DNA of 64,000 nucleotides. It comes from Blasia pusilla. Taxonomy: Eukaryota > Marchantiophyta > Marchantiopsida > Blasiales. Below the pieces are notes generated by a model. That model was not told the origin of the DNA and ran no database searches. It was given only the letters and a program-made list of their open reading frames with translations. Positions 11,546-22,368 of the stretch are shown in pieces. Each line of letters begins with the position of its first letter. Position 1 is the stretch's first letter. The stretch is taken from the NCBI GenBank assembly GCA_050084515.1, contig CM114271.1, forward strand, positions 1,736,001-1,800,000, given 5' to 3'. The position numbers and the translations under genes were made by a program.

Positions 11546-11796
11546 ATGTCTGTGGGTCTTCCACCCCTTGTGATGAGTTCGATGGCTACCGAGACGGTCG
11601 AGGCATCGGTTGGGGGCCAGGAGAGTAGTATTTTGCATCCTTGGAGTAAATGGGATGTAATGGCTGGGCATGTGGAGTTGGTTGCTCATGCTGGTGGAGG
11701 AGTTATTTGCTCAGATAATGGTGTAGCTAAGGGTATACCATCTTGTGAGGGGGTTGCGTTGCAGCCAATGGCATCGTCCTCTCCCTCTAGTGTGTC

Positions 11797-13372
11797 AATG
11801 GAGGAGACTTGGGAGCCATTACTTGGGCCCAAGCTTACGGGAGGTGAGAAACGACGCTTGACACAGTTCCTACGTGCTTATAGGAGTTGTTTTTCCTTTA
11901 GCATGAAGGAGTTGGATGCTTTGGTTGGACCCAGTATACGGATTGATTTGGCTAGTGATACGCCAATCTTCCGTCGTCCCTACCGATATAGTGATATGGA
12001 GAGGGACCTGATTCAGAGTAGGACGTTGGACCTTTTGGAGGCTGGATTAGTGGAGTTGTCGCATGGAGAGTATGCATCAACGATTGTCATGCCTGCTAAA
12101 AAGGATATGCATGGCAACTACACGGATAGGCGGATGTGTGGAGATTATAGTCCTACCAATCGGCAAACCAAGGCCAATAGGTATGCCATGCCTACACCTG
12201 TGGTGGGACAGGCAAAGATTTTCAGTATTTTGGATCTTCGGCCAGGATACCATCAATTACCGATTCGGGAGAGTGACAAGGCCAAGACAATATTTTGAGG
12301 TGTCAACTCTCATGGCAAGGATTTTTTGTACCAATGGAAATTCTTACCCTTTGAGTTGAAGAATGCACCTGCCGAGTTTCAGAGAGTGATGGACAGGACC
12401 CTAGCAGGGTTGGATTTTGTTCGGTGTTACATTGATGATATCTTGGTGTTCAGTAATACGGTGGAGGAGCATCAGATACATTTGCGGATTGTGTTTGAGC
12501 GGTTGAAAGCTCATGGTCTACGTTTGCATCCAGGACAGTGTAAGTTCTTTCATGAGGATGTTGAGTACTTGGGTCATGTGATCTATCCATGTGGTTTGGG
12601 AGTTCAGCAAGCAAAGGTGGAGGCTATTGCACTTATTTCGTGTCCGGTAGATGTGAGTAGAGTTCGGGCATTCATGAGATTGGTGAACTACTATCGGAGG
12701 TATGTGAAGGGATTTAGTGCTATAGCAAAACCTTTGAACCAATTGCTGAAATCAGATCAAGAGTGGCACTAGGGAGATGATCAGGAGAGAGCTTTTGTGG
12801 AGCTCAAGGCCTAGTTGGTGGCGACGCCTATCTTGAGGAGACCTATAAGAGGGCGCCCATTTTAGTTACACACTGATTGGAGTAGGCTGGGACTTGGAGC
12901 GGTGTTGACACAACATGATGATGAGCATATGGAGTGTGTGGTGGCCTATGCAAGTCGTTCGAATAATGCAACGGAGTCGCGCTATACTTCATATGAGGGA
13001 GAGTGCTTGGCAGTAGTGTGGACTGTGGCACACTTTAGGTGTTACTTGTTTGGCACATAGTTTACCCTTGTTATTGATCACCATCCGCTCAAGTGGTTGA
13101 TGGAGTCTGACAAGCTTACAGGGAAGCTTGCACGGTGGGCTCTTATCTTACATGAGTATGACTTCCAGGTGGTACATAGACCTGGAGTTGCCAACCTTGA
13201 TGCTGATGGGTTGAGTAGGAACCCATGTACTAGCCAAGAGGATGCAATTGGGGCTATATGGCATGGCGAGGTTGATGAGGAGATGGTGCCAAGTTGGCAT
13301 GCATCCGCCTTTTTATGTTGGTTAGGGATGGACTCTAGTATGGAGGACCACATGACTTCTTACTCTAGTTAG
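11797..13372 (+). pseudogene. E1 Ty3/gypsy reverse transcriptase and RNase H (stops)
   Basis: RT starts near METWEPL-like sequence (11797). Conserved blocks are SDTPIFRRPYRYSDMER, KKDMHGNYTDRRMCGDY (about 12100), FSILDLRPGYHQLPI, FELKNAPAEFQRVMD and the catalytic CYIDDILVFS (YIDD at 12428-12439). RNase H follows with LHTDW (about 12868), EGECLAVVW and VIDHHPLKWLM, then VVHRPGVANLDADGLSRN. This order and these motifs are typical of Ty3/gypsy. Stops at 12296-12298 (TGA), 12770, 12812, 12863 and 13058 (TAG-type) interrupt it. Several sit where relatives have Trp or Gln. Confidence 0.93.
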
Positions 13373-14700
13373 AGGGTAGATGGCCAGCCTTCACATCCTA
13401 AGGTTGGAGATGGTGGTACGGATCAGCATGATATTCATGATGATGCGTTGGTGTTGGAGTTCCTACAAACCAGTAGGGTGCCAGGCATAGTGAGTGCCAA
13501 GGAGCGAGACCGTGTTCTTCAACGTGCTAAGAGGTATCGATTGGAGGAAACACATATTCTCCGTGTGTGGGAGGATAGTAGAGGACAAGTAGTGCCGCAT
13601 TTGGCTCAGAATGAGCGTATTGTGCGACATGCCCATGAGGAGTTGGGACATTTTGGGGTAAAGCGTACATATAGCTTACTCCTTGGTCAGTATTGGTGGC
13701 GTGGCATGCATACTCAGGTGCAGCAGTTGGTGTCACGTTGTATGGTTTGTGTCCGGGTGAGGGCATCATTCAATGCCCCTACACCACAGTTACATCCCTT
13801 GCCTATTATGGGGTTGGGTTACCGTTGGAGTGTGGACTTTGCAGGACTATTACCGTTGACTGTACGACATGATCGATATGTGTTGGTGATGGTGGAGCAC
13901 TTCTCCAAGTGGATTTAGTTGGTGGCATTACCTGACAAGGCAAGTGAGGGAACGTCGTATGTGTTTCTTGATAGAGTGCTAAGTCATTTTGGTGCACCAG
14001 CTGAAGTGCTGACCGACCCGCGTACAGAGTTTTAGGGTGAGTTTTAGGTCTTGTGTGACAAGGCGTTGATTGATCATCGGACCACGTCTTGAGATCATCC
14101 AGAGGCGGATGGTTTGGTTGAGAGTGTGGTTCAGACGGTAAAGAGGGCATTGCGCAAGTATGGCCTACAGAAGGGACATCTTGGAGACTGGGATATTGAG
14201 TTGCCATGGTTAGCCATGGGGTATAGGTTAAGTCGCCAAGCATCCTTGGCTTCCTTCTCGCCTTATTTTCTGTTATACGGCCAAGATCCAGACTTGCTAG
14301 CAACAATTCTTCAGGAGTCTAATGAGGTGGTGAACCTTGATGACCCATAGATGTGGATGAGAATGTGTTCTCAGCGGGCATAGCTCTTTCGGAGAGTTGT
14401 GCCAATAGCCTTTGAGAACCTTGCCATTGCTCAACACAGGGATACGTTGAGGTATGCAACCATTCGGGGTGGAGGTTATCGACCATCGATTCATAGGTTC
14501 CATGTGGGGGACTATGTCTATTTGCAGCAGATTGCACTGACAACGTTGGATGTGACGGCATGCCGCACTATTTTACGAGTGCGCGAGGTGTTAGCTTCTG
14601 AAGTTCTCATGTTGGAGGGTCGTGATGGAGTTGTTTGGAAGGACCATGTGCGTAATCGTGCGCCATATCATCTTCCAAATGTGGATGGTACTGTTGAAGC
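13373..14700 (+). pseudogene. E1 DDE integrase (stops)
   Basis: The N-terminal zinc-binding HHCC region spans about 13630-13755 (HAHEELGHFGVKRTY ... CMVC). The catalytic core has the first Asp in RWSVDFAGLLPL (about 13836), the second in EVLTDPRTEF (about 14015), and the Glu in ADGLVESVVQTVKR (about 14119). The C-terminal part DVTACRTILRVREVL ... HVRNRAPYHLPN resembles the GPY/F-type module. It would insert element DNA and make the 4-bp duplications seen. In-frame stops include 13916-13918, 14031, 14044, 14091 (TGA where relatives have Arg), 14347 and 14381. Confidence 0.92.
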
Positions 14701-14872
14701 CAGCTTAGCCATGATACGTGCTAGCTTGAGGTGCATGTTGTGTGGGTCTGCTGGTAACGCAACCCGTATGTTGGTGTGTGATCAGTGTTCTAGGGGTTGG
14801 CACATGATGTGTTTGACTCCACTTATGGATGTTGTTCCTACTGGAAGGTGGGTTTTTCCTCGATGTACTTAG
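14701..14872 (+). CDS. E1 C-terminal PHD finger
   Basis: The polyprotein ends in a C4HC3 zinc finger. CMLCGSAG gives the first Cys pair, LVCDQCSRGWHMMC gives the CxxC, His and Cys, then LTPLMDVVPTGRW and a final FPRC-type pair (first Cys of the last pair is Phe in E1, Cys in E2-E4). The stop is at 14870-14872. PHD fingers bind histone H3 tails. The spacing and LTPPL..VPxGRW core resemble fingers reading unmodified or methylated H3K4. In chromoviruses a chromodomain occupies this position, so this may target integration. The targeting role is inference. Confidence 0.88.
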
Positions 14873-15019
14873 GAGAGGTAGATGACTTGATCTTTGCATG
14901 ATATGGATTTCAGATAGACGACTAATGATGGGGCAACCTAGCACATGGCCTTCTGATTTGTGCACCCAAGAAGGTGTATAGCATGTAGTAGATGTATAGG
15001 GCTACCCGAGAGTTAGAGG

Positions 15020-15629
15020 GACCTAACCGCCAGTGAGGGGGGGGCGAGTTGTGGTACACTTGTGTTTGTGCATGCTCTCATCTATGTTATGTATGTATGT
15101 GAGTATGGTATGTCATCGATGTATGTTGTATGACGATGTGGATTCGCACGACAGTTGTCATGACCACAGGAATTATATCGTAGAGTATAATGTGCTAGTA
15201 GAAGCCATACCTTATGTAGGGCTGTAGTGTCTAGGTAGAGATGCGGTTTCATACATAGGGTTGGGGGTTACTCCGTTGAGGGTGACTTTTCCAGTAGGGC
15301 CCGCTCTTAGGTTGGAGGATATAGTGTGGAGTGCACTCAAAGAACAGTTAGTTCTTTGAGTTGAGCCTGTTGCGTTGGGAGTTAGCCTTGGCAGTGAGTA
15401 GAGCTCTTGGCTATGGTGGTTCCCGCAAGCTTCGACCTGGATTCTCCCATCGTGGTGTGGGTTTTGCTCGATTGTATGTGATTCTATACGTGTTTTATGA
15501 CAGTAGGCCTTTCACGGATTTCAATTGTGGTACACTTGTGTTTGTGGATGCTCTCGTCTATGTTATGTATGTATGTGAGTATGGTATATCAACAATATAT
15601 ATTGTATGACGATGTGGATTCGCACGACA
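15020..15629 (+). repeat. E1 3' block: polypurine tract, B1, A2, B2
   Basis: A purine run (gaggggggggcgag, about 15034-15048) precedes B1 (15049-15153, 105 bp, ttgtggtacac ... gcacgaca). After a 2-bp spacer gt comes A2 (15156-15524, tgtcatgacc ... ggatttcaa), then B2 (15525-15629). B1 and B2 match along their whole length; A2 matches A1. B is absent after A1. The last base before target duplication gtat is A of GACA. Confidence 0.9.
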
Positions 15630-15700
15630 GTATAGAATAGATTGTTTTATGAGGTCCCAAAATATTGAAGTGATAAAAAAAGAAACGAAATAAAGAATTC

Positions 15701-15940
15701 TTACCTTGCATCGAGATAATGTGAGGTTGCATCAACAACATCCATTGTCATGGACGTAGTTGCATCATTTGACACCTTAAATGAGATGGCATGTGATTCC
15801 TTATATACATATTTATATAAGTATTTCAGAGCATAAATGATATTAGTGATTTCCAAATTGACATGACAATCAAAGAGAGTAAATAATAAAGGATTATAAG
15901 GAACAACCCAAAAATTATCCAAAGCTTGATCGCGCTTCAT
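15701..15940 (-). pseudogene. Helitron 1 Rep-domain C-terminal fragment
   Basis: MKRDQALDNFWVVPYNPLLF, then FDCHVNLEIT and ALKYLYKYVYKE match the plant Helitron Rep region that normally precedes the 'YLDARYVS.SEACWR' junction. The fragment ends SHYLDAR followed by GTAAGA, a good splice donor. The matching downstream exon (SSQACWRLF) is at 5797, beyond E1. E1 therefore probably landed in a Helitron intron. The conserved HxH and Tyr motifs are not visible here. Confidence 0.75.
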
Positions 15941-17724
15941 TATCTTTATATATATATATATTTAATATAAAGAAGAGGAATAAAACATTAAGATTTTTCC
16001 TTAAAAATATGTATAAATCATTGCAAGATAAAAAAAATTATACATGGGCATAGATTGCATACCTTCGATAAGTTGTGTCGTAGTATGTGATTGGAAATAT
16101 TCATTGGGAATCTTAAAAGTATGAGTTGTGCACCCGTTGTTGATAAAATTATCATCTTGCCAAACTATTGAAGTACTTTTGGAAAGAACATTGCGTCTTC
16201 CATCCTCGAGAAGAATAAAATCATTCTCAATAATTTTTGTTGCAGTATGTAATTGGAAATCATCATTGGGAATCTCAGAAGTATTATCATGAGTCATACG
16301 CCTGAGAAAAGAGAGTGGAAATTGTAAATTTTTAACTAAGTCAATGACAAAAGAAATTCATGAAATGATAAGTATAGTGAAAGATTACATTCCTTGCAAT
16401 AGTATTTAAAGTGTTCATTGGAATATCCTCCATCATAGTTGGTAGAGCATCACAAATGGATTGAACAATTGAGGTAGAAGAATCATGTCTTCCTTGTAGG
16501 GCTTTCCTTTTTTTGTTATGCTTAAGTCTCGGCACAAATAAGTCGTTTTCATTTTTGTGCCTCCCCGCGTAACACCTTCCGGAAATCATGTATAGAAATG
16601 GGATTTGATGGAATAAGAATTTTGCAAAGAATGTTGCAAAGATAAAAAGTTATTATCAAAAAATATCAATGGAATTGAGTATGCATACCAAAGATGAGTG
16701 GGGAGATGAGATGTATGTGCCATAGGCAAAACTTACGTTGGTGATGATTCATTGAGTTTCGGAGGTAGTTTTTTTTTTCAATTTGCCAACTTTTGAGCGA
16801 GTAAAGCTCGATTTCATTTTTGTCCCTCTATGCGGAGTACCTTTCGAAAATCAAATAAATTTGTTGGATTTTCTAGAAGAGGAAGTCTGGGAAAAAAAAC
16901 CATAGGAGAATTGCATAATAATAAACCCTAAACCCTAAAAAAAAACCATGCAAAAATTACATAACAATAAAAAAACCATTTGAATAAATGTTGAGAAACA
17001 CACAAAATATATCACTTGTAATGTGTTTCGTACTCGTGCATGGCACGGATACCTTGCATACGTCGGAGAGATTTTATTGATTTGGGTATGAAGTATTTCA
17101 ACATATCTTTGTGTAGGCGGTAAATTGGTGATGTCGCGTAGTGTTGAATTCTCCATCATGCTAATATTCATGTACACTTATCTGCTCAATACGTAAGCAT
17201 CAAACGTTAGGAAGTATAAGAGAATCAAAAAACATATGTACGGATTAAAGTAAAGTTTTTAATTAGTATCAAAAAATGATATGTGTGTACTAACTATTTG
17301 GGAATAAATTAGTAGAAAGAGTTTGGAATATCGACAGCCCATAAACAATTGAGGCAAACCCAATTTTATTCCCCAATGATTTTTAAATTTTATTGCTAAA
17401 ATTTGGAAATCATTAATTGATAAAATTGGAAAACAAGTAAGGGATCAATTAGGGGGATAATGGAAAAAAAGTTTAATTTTATAATATATGGGGGAATAAT
17501 AATGAGGAAAATGCATGAGGATATATTAAGTGCGAAATTTATTTTTTAGAAAATATGGAAATAAGGTGGAGGGAAGGGGGTCGTGCAAAACAAAGTCAAC
17601 CGTCGGATATTTTCAATTGCGACAGCTAGATCTAGGGATTTTGAATCAGACGGCCTACCCATAAAATCTAGATGAAGTCGTCTGATCTTCACCAAGATTT
17701 TCACCGCATACTACGCATGCAACT
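15941..17724 (-). other. Helitron 1, decayed N-terminal/intron side
   Basis: AT-rich sequence with short minus-strand open frames (16001-16297, 16341-16589, 16935-17177) whose position fits upstream exons of the Helitron gene. I recognise no motif in them. 16001-16297 contains an internal duplication (IPNDDFQLHTATKIIE / IPNEYFQSHTTTQLIE). A short aaaccctaaaccctaaa telomere-like run is at about 16922-16940. Confidence 0.4.
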
Positions 17725-18120
17725 TTGAGCCTGGAGAATGGGAATGGGCGGGAGAAGCCCGCCAGAATTCATTTCTGTCTCCTCACCTCGCCTCAAGTGC
17801 GCTTCCCCTCGCGCGCTCGCCCCCAAGCATGCATATCCCCTCGCGCTCATCCCCTTGCACAATTGCGTTTAGTGTGGTCGCCCCTCGCGCCTTTCGTTGC
17901 CTGCGCTCGCCCCTCGCTCCAAGCGCCCTCGCTGGAGCCACACTTGCTGTTGTTGTTGTCGTGTGCCTTGACCTGATTTTTTGCACTGCATTGGCCCTTC
18001 AATGTGCTCCCACCTCCATCTTTGGCGCCCTGCAGAAGCTCCTATTTTCTTTGGCAATCGCTCTCGGCCGCATTGCCCATAGTTGGGATTTGCTAAGTGT
18101 TTACTCCCGTCTGACCTGAG
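17725..18120. repeat. GC-rich low-complexity tract (CTCGC / CGCTC motifs)
   Basis: Many short repeats of cctcgcgctc / cgctcgcccc type. It is open in both directions only because of low complexity. The predicted peptides on both strands resemble no family, so I do not call a gene. It is compositionally unlike the AT-rich flanks and may be a sequence carried by the Helitron. Confidence 0.45.
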
Positions 18121-21119
18121 CACGCCCGCCTTACCTTGAGCTCAATTTTTTCGATGCCTCATAGCCTTGCCCTTGATCGTAGTCCGCCTTCACTATGAAT
18201 TTCCTTTCCTTGTTGTCTCAACTTTTTTATATTCATGTTCACATTCTTGTACATGTTATAATCTCATTTTGGCCCTGAGCGCTCCCGCTCAACTATCCGT
18301 TTAGCTATTGCTTTGATTTTGTTTATCATTAGTGCATAGGGGAAGAGCCTTTACTTTGCAGAAAGCAAGCTACAAGGAAGGGGAGATCGAAATGGTTGGG
18401 ATCATATTGATTCTCTAATACTCTTGTTTTTCATAGAGATAGGGCTCACCACTTGGTGTATATTATCTTCTTCTCCTTTGGGTTCTCAATCAAAATCCAA
18501 GTTTGATTTCTTTGAATAACGTCCAACCCTCAAGGCACTCTCAAAGTTCCGAATATGACTAACTTTCCCGGAGGTGCCACAATGTTCTACTGAATGCGAC
18601 AAAAGCTTAGATGCTTGGCAATAGACTCTCCCAATGTGTCAAAACCCTAATTTCAAAATGGACTACTTAGGCGGTGATTAAGATCAACGGCTACAAATAA
18701 GCTTTCTCCATAACGGTATTAATAGTTAAAACTGCTCCATTCCCGCAACTCAAGGAATATAAACATAAGAGTAGAAACATATGGTGTGGAAATTTCAAGT
18801 ATACACGTTGTATTTTTAAGGGACGCCCAAGAGTACACATGCAACATGCCAGTGCATGGGTTGATTTCATAAGCCACGCGTTACTCAACGGAGGCTTCCT
18901 CTAACCCAATCCTCCTATAATAGTATAGATGACTATCGGAATAATCACCATGTTAAAAAACACTTCTAACCCAACTTCGGCTCTTTTAAGTAATTACACT
19001 CCTCACTTAAATTTTAAATGACATTCCACTCCCTTCGATGATTCCACCCTTCCATAAAATTTAGAAAGTATATACTCCATTCCCATTAAAATATATTTTC
19101 ACTTCCTATGAAATATGATTCAAAAAAGAATATTAATTTTTTTGGGTATATTTATTTTATAATTTATTATTATTTCACTTTTGATGATCCATTATAGCAT
19201 AAATTATTATTTCTATTATAATTATTTCTATTCCATTAAAATTCACTTTTCTACCCATCTTATAAGGTCGAGGAAAACAAATTCTACCCATGTTGCCTAT
19301 TTTGTCATATTATCTTACTATTTTGTTGTATCGTGCATATGTGTTCGCCCATTATAATAAAGATAGAACTTGTTCTATTACTAGAGTGTTGTCCTTGCTA
19401 TGCATGGGTGACATTGAATTTTTGAAAAAAACAAATCTATCCGTCCCCTCTTCTTTTTCCCTGCTCACTCAATTCACATTGATTTCCCTTGTGTTAACAT
19501 GTGTCAACACCAAAAAAAAAAGCCCTCAAGGGACAAATGTCAACAAGAAGAGGATGGATTCTCTAACCCCATCCTCTGTTAGTAGTATAGATTAAGGGAG
19601 GAGGATTTCTTGGCTAAATTTTAAAGTTAGCAAGGAATTTATATAATTACTTACAAGTAGAGGCATTGCCACTAAAGGGCCCTCTTTCTGTGTCAGGGTA
19701 GGTGACTGACAAGAATATCACTGGCTTCATCTGATTCCATGTGTGATTGCGTTGACAAGGTGAATGAGGTTGATTCTTCCGTCTTTGATGTTGTGGCGGT
19801 GAAGGGTTGCTCTAACAACACTCTCCGAGGATTGTCCTAATATTCTATGACATTGGAACCCATTTATCGTCTTCTTGCTTTTCCTTTTCTACATCCTCTT
19901 ATGTTGGCTCATCAACTTACTACTCATATCGCTCATCCAATGGCAACAATAGCTTATCCGTGAAGATAGGATGTCATATGCCACAAAAGTCCATTCTCTA
20001 TTGGCTCATTGGCCAAAAAACTTTATCGACTCCTTTACAATGTCCGCTCCATCCGGACTGGGCATACTTTGCTACAAGACAAGAATATAATTAGTTATAC
20101 CACAAATATTCTAGAACCAAATTCAAAGACAATACATATACTGAAGAACATTCCTATGGCATAAGTGGTTGTATTCTCATATACCAACTTCTGGAGCATC
20201 TCATCCATCATCGCAAATACTAATGTTGCATCCACATTGACATTTGTACTATGTGATAAAAAAATATTAGTACTAACAAATTATTTCATACCAAATTTTA
20301 GTATCGAATGCTTCCTCTGCCCGCCAACATCTCCCCCACATAACCTAACATATATGTCAAGGCTCCATCCACCATCACCTAGATCCCCATGTCCATATTA
20401 GCAGCCATTGCATAAACTACTGCTCTAATAAATTAATGGAATCATTTTTCCATCCGCATGTGGAAAACCCCTTTGAATCACTAGTAGGTGACCCACACCC
20501 CTCATACAAACCCCTCAACAAACGTTTCACGACTTCATTTTGTCGTGACGTATGTGTTGTGGTTAACTACTGCTTGATTCCATGCTTTTCCAAATATTTG
20601 TTGATTTTCTTTTAAAAAAAATCATTTTCAATATGTGTGAAGCTTGTGTACCGTATTTCTTATCTCATTCTCAACGAGCTTGTGCCATACTTTAATTTCT
20701 AAAGAGCACTCGTCTTATCTCAAATAAAGTACAACTCCATCTTCCAAGTATAATAGTTGACAACTTGAAGAAAGTAGGAAGAATCCACTGATACATATTG
20801 ATATGTGCGACCATCCTAGAATTTTGCATGTAACTAAGGAAAGGAAAGCTTAGGTGGCAAATCTTTCATGTCATAACTTACTTATGGATTTTTACTCACA
20901 ATTGTTGTGAAAGCACACAACTTGAGTTTTATGCTTAAGCTCATAGATATTTCCACAATGAGTACCTTCTCCCATTACTTTTTTCCATAACGTCCTCAAT
21001 GAATATTCCATATTTTTTGAATAAAAAATTTAAGTCAAATTCACATATTGTTGCAATTGAAAGCAAACTTTGTGAAATAGCCTAGATGAATACATCCACA
21101 ATTTCATTGCAGCTACAAC
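18121..21119. other. Non-coding AT-rich DNA with Helitron-end-like sequences
   Basis: No supported gene. Two minus-strand sequences resemble Helitron 5' ends, both A|TCTATACTA: one starting at 18929 (assigned to Helitron 1) and one at 19591 (TCTATACTACTAACAGAGG). Both continue with a GGTTAGAG block, so they are related copies. 18940-19300 is very AT-rich. The short open frames are not convincing. Confidence 0.4.
19540..19591 (-). mobile_element. Second Helitron-like 5' terminus
   Basis: On the minus strand from 19591 the sequence reads TCTATACTACTAACAGAGG, then gatggggttagagaatcc. It is preceded by A, as expected for insertion between A and T. It parallels the terminus at 18929, but I found no matching 3' end. 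Confidence 0.35.
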
Positions 21120-21588
21120 TTGTCATCTTGGGATGATGTTGCCAAGAGTGTTGCAAATGTATACAATCAATCCTTGAGGTCAAAGCCAAGAGTTATAAAT
21201 TTGGCTACTTTTAATTTTATCTCCTCTCAACTCTTAGGTTTGCTGGGAGAGGAAGAGTTTTCCAACACACAAGAGATAAAATTATGGGAGAACTTGGTAT
21301 TATTGGTTAATCTAGAGAATTTGTATAATTTTCTTAAACGAATCAGGGGTCTTGATGGAAAAACTGAAAAAAATGGATGTTATTGTACGCATCAAAGCAA
21401 ACTCTCGATACCCATTCATTCAATGTTTCCAATTCATGGGCCAAGGAGGGAAAGAGGCTTATGCATTTGTGTTCAAAATGTCCACAACAAGTCCATCTAG
21501 CAATCTAGATCTTTTGGATAGAATGCGCCATGGAGCGGATCTCCATGAAGTTGGGTTAGCTTTGATGTGCGTCATAGGCTTCTCATGA
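21120..21588 (+). pseudogene. Unrecognised coding-like region, two overlapping frames
   Basis: Frame 21120-21500 begins MSSWDDVAKSVANVYNQSLR. Frame 21352-21588 contains VIVRIKANSRYPFIQCFQFM, then GQGGKEAYAFVFKM. The composition looks protein-like and the two frames could be one gene split by a frameshift near 21350. I do not recognise a domain. Downstream to about 22260 the same strand has many stops. It may be a captured gene fragment in Helitron 2. Confidence 0.3.
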
Positions 21589-22284
21589 TCAATGGGTGAC
21601 ATACACTAGGTGTGTATGTTTGTGATCACGTGAGGACAAGGGTTTAAAAATAATTTTCATTTGTGAGATTTGAGGAGAGGATGTTGCGAGCATGAGAATT
21701 TGTTGGGAGCAATTGTTAGAAGTGGTGAGGGAACATGATAGGCCACCTCCCAAAATATACAGCTTCATTGTAGACAATATGGTGCTTGGATGGATAGTTA
21801 TTTGAGAAGTGTTTTGGGATAGAGGTATCCAACCAGAATGGGAAAGGTCTAATACATTCCATTGGAAATAGTCAACGGAAAGATACACAAAACCTTGCAT
21901 AAAAGATGCTAGACAAGTTGAGGACGAGCATCTACTAGAAAAATATCGTAAAAAAATCACCTTAAAGGATGCAATTAAAGTAAGTTCAAGATTAAATACA
22001 TGTTTGGTGGCCATAGGATGCCTTTATGGGAAAGGAGAAGTGTTCTTGTATGAGTTTGTGGGCTGCTAGGATGCAAAAATGGGGGAACTTCATGCTTACA
22101 ATGCATGCTCTTGCATTTGCGTTATAATTCCCAATAGGTTTTGTAGGTTGGTGTCAAGGGAAACCCATCACTCTTTGACAAGTTGCTCTAGAGGAGCGAG
22201 GTCAAATCACATGTGTGCCTCCAATCTTTGCTAGTCTATTTTGTTAAGGTTAGCCCATCATTTCGCAACAAATCACCCTTGAGT

Positions 22285-22368
22285 GAGCTTTTGAAGGTTG
22301 ACTGGTTAGTGGACTATAGGTTGAGAGCTCAACCTATAGTCCACTAACCATTCAAACTTCAAAAGCTC
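22285..22368. repeat. Near-perfect inverted repeat, 41-bp arms, 2-bp spacer
   Basis: Left arm 22285-22325 (gagcttttgaaggttgactg ... aggttgag) and right arm 22328-22368 (ctcaacctatagtccactaa ... aaaagctc) are reverse complements apart from two mismatches. The spacer is ag. It can extrude as a long hairpin. No coding role is seen. Confidence 0.92.

Larger units (their letters stand above)
5836..15629 (+). mobile_element. E1: Ty3/gypsy-like retroelement with DNA methyltransferase, PHD finger and split direct repeats
   Basis: This 9.8 kb element is inserted into Helitron 1 with a 4-bp target duplication, gtat at 5832-5835 and 15630-15633. The layout is A1 (5836-6203), self-complementary primer site (6204-6215), about 1.5 kb leader, Gag, protease, methyltransferase, RT, RNase H, integrase, PHD finger, polypurine tract, B1 (15049-15153), A2 (15156-15524) and B2 (15525-15629). 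It lies beyond an apparent GT|AAGA donor in the Helitron Rep gene, so probably in an intron. Nearly all coding sequence lies in one frame, with many in-frame stops (mostly TAG) and a frame excursion between about 10133 and 10915. It is the most diverged family here and cannot make a full polyprotein as sequenced. Confidence 0.92.
2352..18929 (-). mobile_element. Helitron 1 (minus strand, about 6 kb before nested insertions)
   Basis: Helitron Rep/helicase fragments lie on the minus strand from about 15940 down to 2595, in collinear order but interrupted by the solo repeat at 3372-4001 and by E1 at 5836-15629. A candidate 3' terminus at 2352 reads, on the minus strand, ...caccttactag followed by T, fitting the CTRR|T rule. 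A candidate 5' terminus at 18929 reads TCTATACTATTATAGGAGG preceded by A, fitting the A|TC insertion rule. The coding fragments carry stops and frameshifts, so it is a dead copy. The helicase identity is secure. The exact termini, the 5' one especially, are inference from terminal motifs. Confidence 0.6.

Noticed and set aside
8339-14383. Reassigned TAG codon in this genome
   Set aside because: Complete domains end at TAG in all four copies at the PHD finger, and the NFD4-type exons show normal coding. The TAGs fit deamination of CAG better.
14701-14872. Chromodomain at the integrase C-terminus
   Set aside because: The sequence has regularly spaced Cys/His zinc ligands and the LTPPL..VP.GRW core of a PHD finger, not the aromatic cage pattern of a chromodomain.
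17725-18123. Ala/Arg/Pro-rich ORFs on both strands
   Set aside because: Produced by GC-rich short repeats; no conserved motif, no start context preference.
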